DNA from: Rhodopirellula sp.
GTDB taxonomy: Bacteria > Planctomycetota > Planctomycetia > Pirellulales > Thermoguttaceae
Direction: 5' to 3'
Assembly: GCA_012728855.1 (NCBI GenBank)
Contig: JAAYEH010000049.1
Location: forward strand, 1-37,610
DNA: 37,610 nucleotides
The notes beneath the pieces are model-generated. The model was not told the DNA's origin. It did no database searches and saw nothing but the letters and a program-made list of their open reading frames with translations. Positions 7,826-16,496 of this stretch are shown here, piece after piece. Numbering within the stretch: position 1 is the first letter of the stretch; each line of letters begins with the position of its first letter. A program made the translations under genes and the position numbers.

Positions 7826-8059
7826 ATGCCTCAAGTCGTTCGTGCCATCTTCGAAAACGGCGTATTTCGGCCACTGGATCCGCTTGAACTTCAAGAGCAC
7901 CAGCAGGTTCGCCTTACCGTCGAGCAGGCCGTGCCGCACAAGGCTGCCGACGATAGCGGGCAATCTGCCGATCCGCTCGGCGGTATTCGTGTTTCGACCG
8001 GAATTCCCGATCTTGCGGAACACTTTGACGATTATCGCTTTGGACGGCGCCGACCGTGA
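7826..8059 (+). CDS. AF2212/PG0164-type (DUF104) antitoxin
   Basis: This 77-aa protein begins with MPQVVRAIFENGVFRPLDPL, the opening of DUF104 (AF2212-like) proteins, small antitoxins encoded just before PIN-domain toxins. It continues with a Gln- and Asp-rich tail expected to wrap the toxin. The stop TGA overlaps the GTG start of the PIN gene by four bases (GTGA), which implies translational coupling. I chose the ATG at 7826 because it reproduces the family's usual N-terminus. An ATG at 7796 would add ten residues and has an AAGGAG just upstream. Confidence 0.8.
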   Translation: MPQVVRAIFENGVFRPLDPLELQEHQQVRLTVEQAVPHKAADDSGQSADPLGGIRVSTGIPDLAEHFDDYRFGRRRP

Positions 8060-8472
8060 ACGCGGTGTTTCTTGATACTTCCGGTCTCATCGCGGTGGTC
8101 AATGCCGACGATCAATGGCATCCCGCGGCCAAGTCGGTCTGGCAGACGCTGGTGGATTCGGCGGTTCCGTTGCTGACAACGTCGTTGGTGCTGATTGAGA
8201 TCGGCGACGGGCTTTCCAGGATCCAGCATCGACAACTCGCGATCGACCTTCACGACCGTTTACGCACATCATCTCGCGTCGATGTCGTTCAGGTAACCCC
8301 CGATGACGAAGCAGGCGGATGGGAACTGTTTCGGAACCGAAACGACAAAGAGTGGGGATTGACGGATTGCGTCAGCATGCTCGTCGCACGGCATCGAGAC
8401 GTGCGGGAGTTCTTCTCATGCGACCATCATTTTGAACAAGCGGGCTTCCGAATACTCCTGAAACCATCATAG
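8056..8472 (+). CDS. PIN-domain toxin (VapC-like ribonuclease)
   Basis: PIN-domain toxins are Mg-dependent RNases that cut tRNA, rRNA or mRNA when not held by their antitoxin. This 138-aa protein keeps the four acidic metal ligands: D7 in FLDTSGL, E48 in LIEIGDG, D104 in GLTDCVS and D123 in SCDHHFEQAGF. The C-terminal D-x-HF-x-QAGF pattern is typical of PIN toxins paired with DUF104 antitoxins. Translation starts at GTG 8056, overlapping the antitoxin stop. Length and residues are intact, so the toxin should be functional; its target is unknown. Confidence 0.9.
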   Translation: MNAVFLDTSGLIAVVNADDQWHPAAKSVWQTLVDSAVPLLTTSLVLIEIGDGLSRIQHRQLAIDLHDRLRTSSRVDVVQVTPDDEAGGWELFRNRNDKEWGLTDCVSMLVARHRDVREFFSCDHHFEQAGFRILLKPS

Positions 8473-8480
8473 TGGCCTGT

Positions 8481-8987
8481 TCATAGATCGTAGAGTGTCG
8501 GATCCGTCTTGGGCGCCCTTAGCTGCCGTGAGAACTGCCTGAGTCCGCCCGCCGCCTTGCCGAACGTCGGTTCTTCGCCTTCGAGCAAATCTCCCATCTC
8601 CTGCTCGATCTTCTCCGGATCTTCGCCGGCCTCCATCCGCCTGATGGCCTCTTCCATGTTCTGGCCAAGATTCATCCCGGTCGCTTCCGAAAGCTTCCGC
8701 ATCATCTGAGCCATCTGGCGCGGATTGTCTTCGTCGATCTCGCCGCCGTCTCCTCCCATTTCCCCCAGCAGTTGCTCCATCTTCGCTTCGTCGAAGTCGG
8801 CGGGCAGGTCGTCCCCCTCGTCCGACGCCGTGGCGCCCTTGGAGATCGAGAAGCGGGAAGGCGGGCGCCGCTCGAGTTGCTTGCGTCCGCAACGGGGGCA
8901 CGCCGGCCGTCGCGTTGTGTCCGCCCGGCGGGCGAAAAAGTTGTAGATGGTATGGCAATCGCCACAATAGAACTCATAGATCGGCAT
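8481..8987 (-). CDS. FmdB-family zinc-ribbon protein
   Basis: The 168-aa protein starts MPIYEFYCGDC and holds two CxxC pairs, C8/C11 and C30/C33, forming the small zinc ribbon of the FmdB/CxxC_CXXC_SSSS group. Function in this group is mostly unknown; FmdB was first named as a putative regulator of formamidase genes. The rest is acidic and Met/Gln/Glu-rich (residues about 50-150), probably helical. The C-terminus ends 8 bp from the PIN toxin gene on the opposite strand. GGAGAT sits a few bases before the ATG at 8987 and supports this start. A role in RNA or ribosome contact is possible, but nothing here shows it. Confidence 0.82.
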   Translation of the reverse strand: MPIYEFYCGDCHTIYNFFARRADTTRRPACPRCGRKQLERRPPSRFSISKGATASDEGDDLPADFDEAKMEQLLGEMGGDGGEIDEDNPRQMAQMMRKLSEATGMNLGQNMEEAIRRMEAGEDPEKIEQEMGDLLEGEEPTFGKAAGGLRQFSRQLRAPKTDPTLYDL

Positions 8988-9543
8988 GGAGATCTCCCTG
9001 ATGCGGCGCAGCTACCAAGTAGCCCTGGGGCAGGATCGCAGCCTGCCTGGTATCGGCGAACAAAACAGGCAGGTTGCAGACCTGCCCCACGACGCGGTGA
9101 CCTTGGCAGCTTGAGAAGTTTAGCGGTTCGATGGCTACCTCGTCAAATGAACACGCGTATAGGTCATTGCGTAGGAAATCCGTGGCGGCCAAAGCGTCTT
9201 CTCCGGCGGTCGGGCGACCTTGACGATTATTCGGCCTCTGGGCGTAAGAGACTGGGCCACTGGGACTTGCGAAAAAGGGCCTAACAACCGTGTCGGATGA
9301 AGAACCGGAAACCTTCAAAGAATTTTTTCGGCCGTAACTGCTTGTGCAATTTCGAGTAACGGCTGCCGCTGCCCGTCCTGGCGAAGTTTAACGTTTGCCG
9401 CGCGGCATTTTATCCGCAAAACTACACAGAGGTAACTGCGTGCGGCGGTGCCGCGGCCTGCTGGGGCAAGCCGCCGGCCGGTCGTGGCAAAAAGAGACAC
9501 AATGAGCTTTTGCCGGCACGAAGGCCGGCGAGGTGGAAATCAC
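8988..9543. other. Gene-free region upstream of the YTV protein
   Basis: This 556-bp stretch has a palindromic repeat at 9026-9089 and otherwise no supportable gene. A frame on the minus strand runs through the repeat and shows no domain. A promoter for the plus-strand gene at 9544 is expected here, but I cannot assign -35/-10 boxes with confidence. Confidence 0.5.
9026..9089. repeat. 64-bp GGGGCAGG palindromic repeat, copy 1
   Basis: GGGGCAGGATCGCAGCCTGCCTG at 9027-9049 faces CAGGCAGGTTGCAGACCTGCCCC at 9066-9088, a 23-bp inverted repeat with four mismatches around a 16-base spacer. A second element of the same design and almost the same size lies at 24924-24989. Confidence 0.65.
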
Positions 9544-11016
9544 ATGAGCGCTCGGTTCGGTTTTCTGGCTTTGCTGTCGGTCGGCCTGTCGGCGGCGCCG
9601 GCCTTGGCGGTGGATTGCTGTCTGCCCGTCTGCCAGCCGGTCCAGGCGTATCGGCTGGTCTATCAGACGGTCTATGAGCAACAGCAGGTGACGGCCTATC
9701 GCATCGAACAAGAGACCGTCTGCGAGGAGCGGCAGGTAACAACCCACCGCCCGGTATGGGAAACGCAGGTGCGGGAGCGGCGTTACCAGGTGGCGCGCCC
9801 GGTAACGGAGACGAGCGAGCGCGAGGAGCGCTACACGGTCCAGCGGCCTGTTTGGGAAACCCAGGTCCGCGATTGCAGCTACGAGCAGACCCGCTACGTA
9901 GAGGAGACGGCCGAGCGCGAAGAACGCTACCAGGTTCAGCGGCAGGTCTACGAGACCGAACAGCGGCAGGTAAATCGCACGGTGCTGCGGCCGGTGACGC
10001 AAACGGTGTATCGCAACGAATGCCAGACGGTCTGCGAACCGGTGACGACCGTGCATCGGCAATTGGTCGACCAGGGCTGCTACACGCAGCAGACGGTGCT
10101 GAAGCCGGCGTTCACGCTGTTCAAGCATCGGCTTGCCTGGCAACCGGCACAGTGCGTGACCGATCCCTGTACCGGCGCCGCGGCATCCGTGCCGGGCGGC
10201 CTGGCGTGGGTTCCCAACCAGCGGTATCGTCTCGACGTCCAGCAGGTGTGGCAGCCGAATGTCGTCGCCATCGAGACGCCGCAGACGACGTACGTCTCGC
10301 GCGTCGTCAATCGGCAAGTGCCGGTGGAGGTAACCTCCTATCAGCAGGAACAGGTTTGCGAGACGGTTCCGGTGCAGGTCTGCCGCACGGTCACCGAAGA
10401 GCACGTTCGGAAGGTGCCCTACACGGTCTGCCGGCCGGTCCGCGAGATCATTGAGCGCAAGGTGCCGGTTCAGGTCTGCCGTATGGTCACCGAAGAGCAC
10501 GTTCGGAAGGTGCCCGTGACGACTTGCCGGATGGTCTACGAGGATCGCGTTGAACAAATCCCCGTAAAGGTGTGCAGAATGGAAGCCGTGGCCGAGACGG
10601 TGCGTGTGCCTCGCGTGGTGGAGAAACGAGTGCCGGTGACCTACTCGTGCTGCGTGCCGCGCGTGGTATGTACCCGCGTGCCGTTGGATCCGTGTGGAAC
10701 GGCGATCGTCGTCGCGCCGACGGTGACCACGTCGTCGGAGTGTTGCACGCCGGCGCCGGTAACCTCGGTGGCGCCGCAGTCGTCCCCGGGGCCGGACGCG
10801 GGCTACGATTCGTCGCAACCTCGAACGCAACTTCAACCGACGCCGGCCCAGCCGCGACAGGAGCAGAACAACGGGGCGAACGTGCAGCCTTCGCTTCCGC
10901 CGGAATCCAACCGGCCCGAACCAGTGAATCCCGAGCAGCCCGTTCCGCCGACGCCGGGTCAAAACGGCGGCAGCTCGGTGTATCCCAATCCGAACACCGG
11001 CAATCCCAGCACCTGA
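9544..11016 (+). CDS. Secreted Cys-rich repeat protein with YTV-type motifs (planctomycete cell-wall type)
   Basis: This 490-aa protein has a clear signal peptide (about residues 1-23, FLALLSVGLSAAPALA then VDCC). The body consists of repeated short beta-like units rich in Val, Thr, Arg, Glu and Tyr, many of the form VQVCRTVTEEHVRKVP or YTVCRPV, followed by a Pro/Gln/Asn-rich tail. YTV-domain proteins (Pfam YTV) are restricted to planctomycetes and were reported from the cell-wall proteome of Rhodopirellula. The regularly placed cysteines suggest disulfide cross-linking outside the cell. Nearly identical DNA units near 10375-10425 and 10470-10515 show recent repeat duplication. The ATG at 9544 follows GAGGTG with good spacing and starts the signal peptide. 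A terminator hairpin follows the gene. Confidence 0.85.
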   Translation: MSARFGFLALLSVGLSAAPALAVDCCLPVCQPVQAYRLVYQTVYEQQQVTAYRIEQETVCEERQVTTHRPVWETQVRERRYQVARPVTETSEREERYTVQRPVWETQVRDCSYEQTRYVEETAEREERYQVQRQVYETEQRQVNRTVLRPVTQTVYRNECQTVCEPVTTVHRQLVDQGCYTQQTVLKPAFTLFKHRLAWQPAQCVTDPCTGAAASVPGGLAWVPNQRYRLDVQQVWQPNVVAIETPQTTYVSRVVNRQVPVEVTSYQQEQVCETVPVQVCRTVTEEHVRKVPYTVCRPVREIIERKVPVQVCRMVTEEHVRKVPVTTCRMVYEDRVEQIPVKVCRMEAVAETVRVPRVVEKRVPVTYSCCVPRVVCTRVPLDPCGTAIVVAPTVTTSSECCTPAPVTSVAPQSSPGPDAGYDSSQPRTQLQPTPAQPRQEQNNGANVQPSLPPESNRPEPVNPEQPVPPTPGQNGGSSVYPNPNTGNPST

Positions 11017-11043
11017 TTGCTATCGCTTCAATGAACTCTGCGG

Positions 11044-11083
11044 GCGGGGTGCGGATCACTGATGATCCGCGCCCCGCTTGTTT
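11044..11083. terminator. Strong hairpin terminator after the YTV gene
   Basis: GCGGGGTGCGGATCA at 11044-11058 pairs with TGATCCGCGCCCCGC at 11063-11077 along 15 bp, with one G-T wobble, around a CTGA tetraloop. TTGTTT follows. This is a convincing intrinsic-type terminator, in contrast to the other intergenic palindromes in the window. Confidence 0.75.
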
Positions 11084-11202
11084 GCGCGGTGTTCGTTTCT
11101 CCGCTCGGGCGGTATCCTGGGATTGCGACGGAAGTACGGAGCTTCACTATGGGAGCCGAACAAGCAACCGTTTACGGGGCGGCGAGGAAAGGAACGATAA
11201 CG

Positions 11203-13443
11203 ATGCGTACTGAATCGATGCGAGCAACTTGCCGGTGCAGTGCAGCGATCGCGATGATCTGGCTGTCGGGCGGTCTGATCGCCAACGCGGACGTTCCGCC
11301 CGAATTACGCCCCTGGCTCATCGAGCAGAAATGGGAGCGTGATGTGGATGGGCCGGTCGTCTCGCTGGGCCAACCCGGCGCATTCGACGACATGCACATC
11401 TTCGCCCCGGCCGTCGCTATGGAAGACGACCGCTACTGGCTCTGGTACTGCGGATCCCGCGGCGAGGTTCGAGAGCGGGTATTTCAGCTCGGACTGGCCA
11501 CCAGCCGCGAGGGCCGCGAGTTCGCGAAGCATTCGGCCGGCCCGCTCTTCTCCTTCGGCGACGGCAAACGCTCGGTCCTGACCCCCGCGCTGCTTCGCTC
11601 TCCGGAAGGTTCCACGCTTCGCGAGGATGGAAAGTTGCGGATCTGGTTCAGCTCGACCTGCTTTCAGGACACGAGCAGTTTGCACACTTTGCACGAGACC
11701 ACGAGCGAAGACGGCATCCACTGGTCGGCCCCCTCGCCTCCGCTGCTGAATGACGCCTACGCGCCGACGGTGATCAAAACCGGCCGCACGTATCAGATGT
11801 GGTACACCGACGTCTCGGCCGAACCCTGGATCATTCGCCATGCAACCAGCGCCGACGGGCGTAAGTGGCGAGTGACGCACGAGCCCGCGCTGGTGCCGGA
11901 TCAGAAGTGGGAACAGGGGAATCTCTTCTACCCGACGGTGCTGAAGATCGGCAGTGCGTATCTCATGTGGTACGGCAGTTACTGGATCGGCCGGCCCGAT
12001 ACCACGGCGCTGGGGTTCGCGGTGAGCCTCGATGGAATGAATTGGTGTAAGCACGCGGAGAACCCGGTGTTTCGTCCCGATCCGAGTCACCGCTGGGAAT
12101 CGCACTACGTTACCAGCCAGTCGATCATGCGTCTGGCCGACGGCAGCTTCCGCATCTGGTATGCAAGCCGCAAGCAGCCGCCCTTCGTGAACAAGTACTT
12201 TGCCATCAATACCGCACGATGGCCCGATCCGCCGCGAGATACCGCCTTCGTCAATCCTGCCCCATGGTCTTTCACCAGCCGCGACGGGTTCTTGGACTGG
12301 CAGCGAATCACGCGCCGACGGATTGCCGAGATGCTGGGTATTCCTCGCCGACGCGTACACCTGGAAGCGGAGAAGCGGGGCCAGTTCGAGCACGACGGCA
12401 TCGTGGTCGAGAAGTGGGTGTTCACCGCGGAACCCGGTTCGCGGGTGCCGGCCGTGCTCTATCGTCCCCAGTCTCCTCCTCAGCCGATGCCGGCCATCGT
12501 GCTCACTTTCGGCCATGGCGGAAGCAAAACCCAATGGCAGTACAACTACACGGGCCAGTTGTACGCCCGCTTGGGATTGGCCTGCCTCGCCTTGGATCCC
12601 ATCGGCGAAGAAGAGCGGCACATTGAAGGCCGCCTCGGTACGCGTGCCCACGATCCTCGACCGGTCCACGAACATGCGGACAAAGCCGGCCGGCTGATCA
12701 TGGGCAAACTCCTGCTGGACACGATGCGGGGTATCGATTGGCTATGCACGCGCGAGGACATCGACCACGAGCGGATCGGCGTCGCGGGCAATTCACTGGG
12801 CGGGGCAACGGCGAGTTGGATGGCGGCGCTGGAGCCGCGGCTCAAATTGGCCATCGTCTCGGGCTGGGCCTACTCCGACGTCGGGCTGCGATCGAAGTAC
12901 TGCACCAAGGTTCCCAACCAGCGCATGCGGGAGTTTCTCCGCTGGTCCGAGTACGCCGCTTTGGCCGCGCCCGACTGCGCGCTGATGGTGATGAACGGCG
13001 ATGCCGACGCAATCATCGACACGGATGGCGACGGCACAGCCTGGACCGATACCACCGCCGCCGTGGAAGCCGCCGCGGACGTGTATGCGATGCTCGGATC
13101 CGCAGGCAAGATTCGGGCGTGGTACGAGGCGGGTGGAGGTCACCGGCCTTACATGGCGCAGAAGCAAGCGATGGAGTGGATCCATCGGCACATCGGCACA
13201 CCGGGCTGGAGCTTGGAGCAGATCCGCGCGTTGCCGACGGTGAATTCCGGAGAATACTGCGATGCGCACGGCATCCGATTGGAAACGCTCTATGGGATCC
13301 CATTGCACCAGCGCGGCGCGACGCTTCCGGACCTGCGGTTGCGTCTGATCTCGCGAGAAATGCTGTCGTGCCTGAATGAAACGGAACGGGGCTCCGCCGC
13401 CTACACGCTCGAAGGCTGGCTGGAATCCATTGCCAAACCCTAG
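11203..13443 (+). CDS. Secreted fusion: GH43/130-like beta-propeller plus alpha/beta-hydrolase (esterase)
   Basis: This 746-aa protein has a signal peptide (about 1-28, ending NA-DVPPE). Residues about 40-350 contain repeated blades of the type YWLWYCGS, YQMWYTDVS, YLMWYGSYW and FRIWYAS, as in five-bladed GH43/GH32/GH130-like propellers. Residues about 370-690 form an alpha/beta hydrolase close to acetylxylan-esterase or dienelactone-hydrolase types: GHGG oxyanion region, nucleophile Ser531 in GNSLGG, an Asp in MNGDADAIID (about 604) and His647 in GGGHRPYM. Together they suggest removal of ester groups and binding or cleavage of a polysaccharide; substrate unknown. The ATG at 11203 lies behind AAAGGAACG and starts the signal peptide. 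It is separated from the YTV gene by a terminator, so it is probably a transcription unit of its own. Confidence 0.78.
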   Translation: MRTESMRATCRCSAAIAMIWLSGGLIANADVPPELRPWLIEQKWERDVDGPVVSLGQPGAFDDMHIFAPAVAMEDDRYWLWYCGSRGEVRERVFQLGLATSREGREFAKHSAGPLFSFGDGKRSVLTPALLRSPEGSTLREDGKLRIWFSSTCFQDTSSLHTLHETTSEDGIHWSAPSPPLLNDAYAPTVIKTGRTYQMWYTDVSAEPWIIRHATSADGRKWRVTHEPALVPDQKWEQGNLFYPTVLKIGSAYLMWYGSYWIGRPDTTALGFAVSLDGMNWCKHAENPVFRPDPSHRWESHYVTSQSIMRLADGSFRIWYASRKQPPFVNKYFAINTARWPDPPRDTAFVNPAPWSFTSRDGFLDWQRITRRRIAEMLGIPRRRVHLEAEKRGQFEHDGIVVEKWVFTAEPGSRVPAVLYRPQSPPQPMPAIVLTFGHGGSKTQWQYNYTGQLYARLGLACLALDPIGEEERHIEGRLGTRAHDPRPVHEHADKAGRLIMGKLLLDTMRGIDWLCTREDIDHERIGVAGNSLGGATASWMAALEPRLKLAIVSGWAYSDVGLRSKYCTKVPNQRMREFLRWSEYAALAAPDCALMVMNGDADAIIDTDGDGTAWTDTTAAVEAAADVYAMLGSAGKIRAWYEAGGGHRPYMAQKQAMEWIHRHIGTPGWSLEQIRALPTVNSGEYCDAHGIRLETLYGIPLHQRGATLPDLRLRLISREMLSCLNETERGSAAYTLEGWLESIAKP

Positions 13444-13459
13444 CAAGCCGGCCGAGCGG

Positions 13460-14734
13460 TCACCGCTTCACCTTGGCGAGGTCGAGGAAGACGATGATGG
13501 AGGGATTGCCCACCGGGGTGTAATGGCCGGTGAATTGGAGGCCGCCGGTGCGGCGATTCACCCGGAAGACGGCGATGTTGTCGGCTCGCTGATTGCAGCA
13601 ATAGAGGAACTGGCCGGTGGGGTCGAAGTTGAAGCTGCGGGGATAATCGCCGCGTGTCCATTCTTCCCCGCGGTAGGTGAGGTCGCCGTTGGGGCCAATG
13701 GAAAAGATTCCGATGCTGTCGTGCAGGCGGTTGCCCGCATAGACAAATTGCCCGTCGTCTGAAACAAGAATCTCGGAGCAGAAATTACTGCCGGCAAACC
13801 CGGGCGGTAAGGTGGAGATTGTCTGCCGTGAGGTTAGCCGCCCCGCTCGGGCGTCGTAGTCGAACAAGACGATGGTCGAGCCTTCCTCCTGAATGGAGTA
13901 GAACCAACGACCATCGGGATGAAAATGGAAATGCCGCGGGCCGTCTCCGGGCGGCAGCGAGACGGCCGGCGGATCATTGGGAGCGAGCACACCCGTCCGC
14001 TCGTCGAACTTCCAGACGAAGATTCGATCCAATCCCAAGTCAACATGGAGCACGAAGCGTCCTGAGGGATCGGCCTGGATCATGTGGGCGTGAGTCCGAT
14101 CGTGCCCACTGATGGCAAAGCTGCCCGCTGGAGCATTGGTCGCCTTGGTGGGGCCGAGCTTACCGGCATCGTTCTTCACGTCCGTGGCGTTGCCCAACCG
14201 GCCGGCGGGCAAGATCGGGAGTACCGCCACGGAGCCGCCAAAATAGTTGGCCACCAACAAGAACCGTCCTGAGGGATGGATGCTCACATAGGTCGGACCG
14301 GCGCCGCCGGAGCCGACGGTGTTGAGCAACGTCAAGCGACCGTCTGCTCGATCGATCGAGAAGGCGCTGACCGTGCCTTGCTTGTCTTGCCCGAGGTGAT
14401 CTGTCTCGTTGGCGGAATAAAGCCGGGTTCCGGCCGCATTCAAAGCCAGGCAGCCAGGGCTTGTTCCCAACTCGTACATGCCGGCGGGCGTCATCGCCCC
14501 GCTGGCGCGATTCACCTCGAAGAGGTGGATGCCGCGACCATTGCCGGGCGGCAGATCCACCTGCGTCGGCAACACATCGCGAAGCGGAGAACTGAAGGTG
14601 CCGACATAGGCGATGAGTGGCAGACGAACTTCTTTCGACTGCGCCGGCAGCGAAGCGGCGAAGAGCGGGCTTGTTCCCGCCAGGGCGGCAGAAGCTTTGA
14701 GAAACCAGCGCCGGGAACGGCCGAGTGGAGTCAT
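13460..14734 (-). CDS. Tat-exported lactonase-family beta-propeller protein (6-phosphogluconolactonase/YbhE-like)
   Basis: The 424-aa protein has a twin-arginine signal (RSRRWFLK at 6-13 followed by a hydrophobic AlaLeuAla stretch), so it is exported folded. The rest is a seven-bladed propeller of the lactonase family (COG2706): IAYVGTFSS near the start, repeated HPSGRFLLVANY, HMIQADPSGRFVLHVDLGLDR and FHFHPDGRWFYSIQEEGS, and an NPSIIVFLD end. Cytoplasmic relatives hydrolyse 6-phosphogluconolactone. Export makes that substrate unlikely, and secreted planctomycete members are usually annotated only as lactonase family. The ATG at 14734 is preferred over upstream codons because it starts the Tat signal. 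It converges with the propeller-esterase gene, the two stops lying about 17 bp apart. Confidence 0.83.
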   Translation of the reverse strand: MTPLGRSRRWFLKASAALAGTSPLFAASLPAQSKEVRLPLIAYVGTFSSPLRDVLPTQVDLPPGNGRGIHLFEVNRASGAMTPAGMYELGTSPGCLALNAAGTRLYSANETDHLGQDKQGTVSAFSIDRADGRLTLLNTVGSGGAGPTYVSIHPSGRFLLVANYFGGSVAVLPILPAGRLGNATDVKNDAGKLGPTKATNAPAGSFAISGHDRTHAHMIQADPSGRFVLHVDLGLDRIFVWKFDERTGVLAPNDPPAVSLPPGDGPRHFHFHPDGRWFYSIQEEGSTIVLFDYDARAGRLTSRQTISTLPPGFAGSNFCSEILVSDDGQFVYAGNRLHDSIGIFSIGPNGDLTYRGEEWTRGDYPRSFNFDPTGQFLYCCNQRADNIAVFRVNRRTGGLQFTGHYTPVGNPSIIVFLDLAKVKR

Positions 14735-14972
14735 GGCAAAAAACCGTCTGTGGGGTCGATGGGGCAATTGGAGGCGGGCGGATTGAACCGCGGGGCGGCC
14801 TCCCGTCGACTACCCTATAACCGATCGGTCCGAATTGCAATGCGCGGAGCGAGGATTCGTCGTTGCCGACGTCAGCCCTCGACTCTCTCGTTGCCGAGCG
14901 TTTTCGTGGGGGAGAGGCCGAAAAACGGAGCAGTCCTCTGCCGCCCCATGAACGGTCCCCCGCAACCGGCGT

Positions 14973-16364
14973 CTACACCACTCCCTGCTGGAGCATCGCG
15001 TCGGCTACCTTTACGAAGCCGGCGATGTTGGCGCCCTTGACGTAGTTGACCGCTTTGCCGTTCTGGCCGTAACGGACGCAGTTCTCGTGGATCGACCGCA
15101 TGATCACTTGGAGTTGCTGATCCACGTCCTGCGACGAGCGCCGCAGGCAACCGGCGTTTTGCGACATTTCCAGGCCGGAAACCGCCACGCCGCCGGCGTT
15201 GGCCGCCTTGCCGGGGCCATAGAGGATGCCGGCGTCGAGGAAGACGTTGATGCCCTCCAAGGTGGTCGGCATGTTCGCGCCCTCGCTGACGCAGTAGCAG
15301 CCATTCTTGACCAGCGTGCGGGCGTCTTCGGCGTCCAGTTCGTTCTGGAAGGCGCTGGGGAAGGCCAACTGGCAGGGAACGTCCCAGGGCCGGCGGCCCG
15401 GCAGGTATTCGGCGCCGGGGAACTGCTTGGCATACTCGCCGATCCGTCCGCGGCGGACGTTCTTCAACTGCATGACCCAGGCGAGCTTCTCCCGGTCGAT
15501 GCCGTCCGGGTCGTGGATCATGCCGGCCGAGTCGGAGAGCGTTACCGGCTTGGCACCGAGTTGGAGAAGCTTCTCCACGGTGTACTGGGCCACGTTTCCC
15601 GAACCGGAGACGGTGGCCACCTTGCCCTCGACGCTTTCGCCCCGCGTGGCGAGCATTTCCTGGGCGAAGTAGACTGAACCGTAGCCGGTGGCCTCGGGCC
15701 GGATCAGTGATCCGCCGTAGTTCGTTCCCTTACCGGTAAGCACGCCGTGGAACCGTCCGGTCAGCTTCTTGTACTGGCCGAAGAGATAGCCGATCTCGCG
15801 GCCTCCGACGCCCACGTCGCCGGCCGGCACGTCGACGTCCGGTCCGATGTGGCGGTACAGCTCGGTCATGAACGCCTGGCAGAACCGCATCACCTCGTTG
15901 TCGCTCTTGCCTTTGGGATCGAAGTCGGAGCCGCCCTTGGCGCCGCCCATGTAGAGGGTCGTCAGGCTATTCTTGAAGACCTGCTCGAATGCCAGAAACT
16001 TCAACATGCCGATGTTCACGTTGGGATGAAAGCGAAGCCCGCCCTTGTATGGGCCAATGGCGCTGTTCATCTGGACGCGGTAGCCGCGGTTGACATGAAC
16101 CTCGCCGCCGTCATCAACCCAGGTGACGCGAAACATCACCACGCGTTCCGGTTCGACGATCCGCTCGAGAATCTTGGCCTGGCGGTAGGCCGGAGTGGAT
16201 TCGACCACGGGCATGACGGAATCGACGACTTCCCAGACGGCTTGGTGAAATTCCAGTTCGCCGTGAGTTCGTGCGATGACCTTTTCCATGAAGTCGCGGA
16301 CGGCGGTCGCCGTGCCGCCGTTGGAGGCCATGCGGGATTCAAGCTGCGTGAGGGCGGGGGTCAT
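14973..16364 (-). CDS. gdhA: NADP-type glutamate dehydrogenase
   Basis: GdhA makes glutamate from 2-oxoglutarate and ammonium with NAD(P)H in the cytoplasm. The 463-aa protein matches the hexameric bacterial enzyme end to end: MNSAIGPYKGGLRFHP (about 99-114), GGAKGGSDFDPKGKSD with the conserved lysine (about 140-155), DVPAGDVGVGGREIGYLFGQYKK, TGKGTNYGGSLIRPEATGYG, the dinucleotide loop SGSGNVAQY, and SEGANMPTT. Length is normal. The ATG at 16364 follows AAGGAG at eight-base spacing, which rejects the adjacent TTG. A 96-bp palindrome (16384-16479) lies just upstream, between it and a small unknown gene. Nothing in the upstream sequence shows an NtrC-type promoter with correct spacing. Confidence 0.96.
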   Translation of the reverse strand: MTPALTQLESRMASNGGTATAVRDFMEKVIARTHGELEFHQAVWEVVDSVMPVVESTPAYRQAKILERIVEPERVVMFRVTWVDDGGEVHVNRGYRVQMNSAIGPYKGGLRFHPNVNIGMLKFLAFEQVFKNSLTTLYMGGAKGGSDFDPKGKSDNEVMRFCQAFMTELYRHIGPDVDVPAGDVGVGGREIGYLFGQYKKLTGRFHGVLTGKGTNYGGSLIRPEATGYGSVYFAQEMLATRGESVEGKVATVSGSGNVAQYTVEKLLQLGAKPVTLSDSAGMIHDPDGIDREKLAWVMQLKNVRRGRIGEYAKQFPGAEYLPGRRPWDVPCQLAFPSAFQNELDAEDARTLVKNGCYCVSEGANMPTTLEGINVFLDAGILYGPGKAANAGGVAVSGLEMSQNAGCLRRSSQDVDQQLQVIMRSIHENCVRYGQNGKAVNYVKGANIAGFVKVADAMLQQGVV

Positions 16365-16383
16365 CAAAGGTTCTCCTTAGGGG

Positions 16384-16479
16384 CGGGAAGGAAGGGGACA
16401 GGTCCATCTTTTCGGCCGGCGTCTTTGGCGCCAAAAGGCGTCGAATTGCCGAAAAATGGACCAGTCCCCGCCCGTCCCG
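16384..16479. repeat. 96-bp imperfect-palindrome element (copy E4)
   Basis: The left arm CGGGAAGGAAGGGGACAGG (from 16384) faces CCAGTCCCCGCCCGTCCCG (to 16479), and the inner part GGTCCATCTTTTCGGC faces GCCGAAAAATGGACC. The arms differ at the CAGG/CTGG core position that also differs in the other copies. No TAA duplication is visible. It fills the gap between the small unknown gene and gdhA, and its left arm shares 20 bases with the coding sequence of the sensor kinase at 20250-20269. Confidence 0.65.
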
Positions 16480-16496
16480 AACATGGTTACAATGTT

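Noticed and set aside
8974..9318. A 114-codon minus-strand frame before the FmdB gene
   Set aside because: It runs through the palindromic repeat at 9026-9089 and shows no protein-like composition.
9388..10962. A 524-codon minus-strand frame opposite the YTV protein
   Set aside because: Arg/His/Leu-rich composition is the mirror of the Val/Thr/Glu codon bias in the real gene; no domain or signal.
9544..11016. The repeated units of the YTV gene considered as a CRISPR or noncoding repeat array
   Set aside because: The repeats keep a reading frame, have a signal peptide in front and differ mostly at synonymous or conservative positions.
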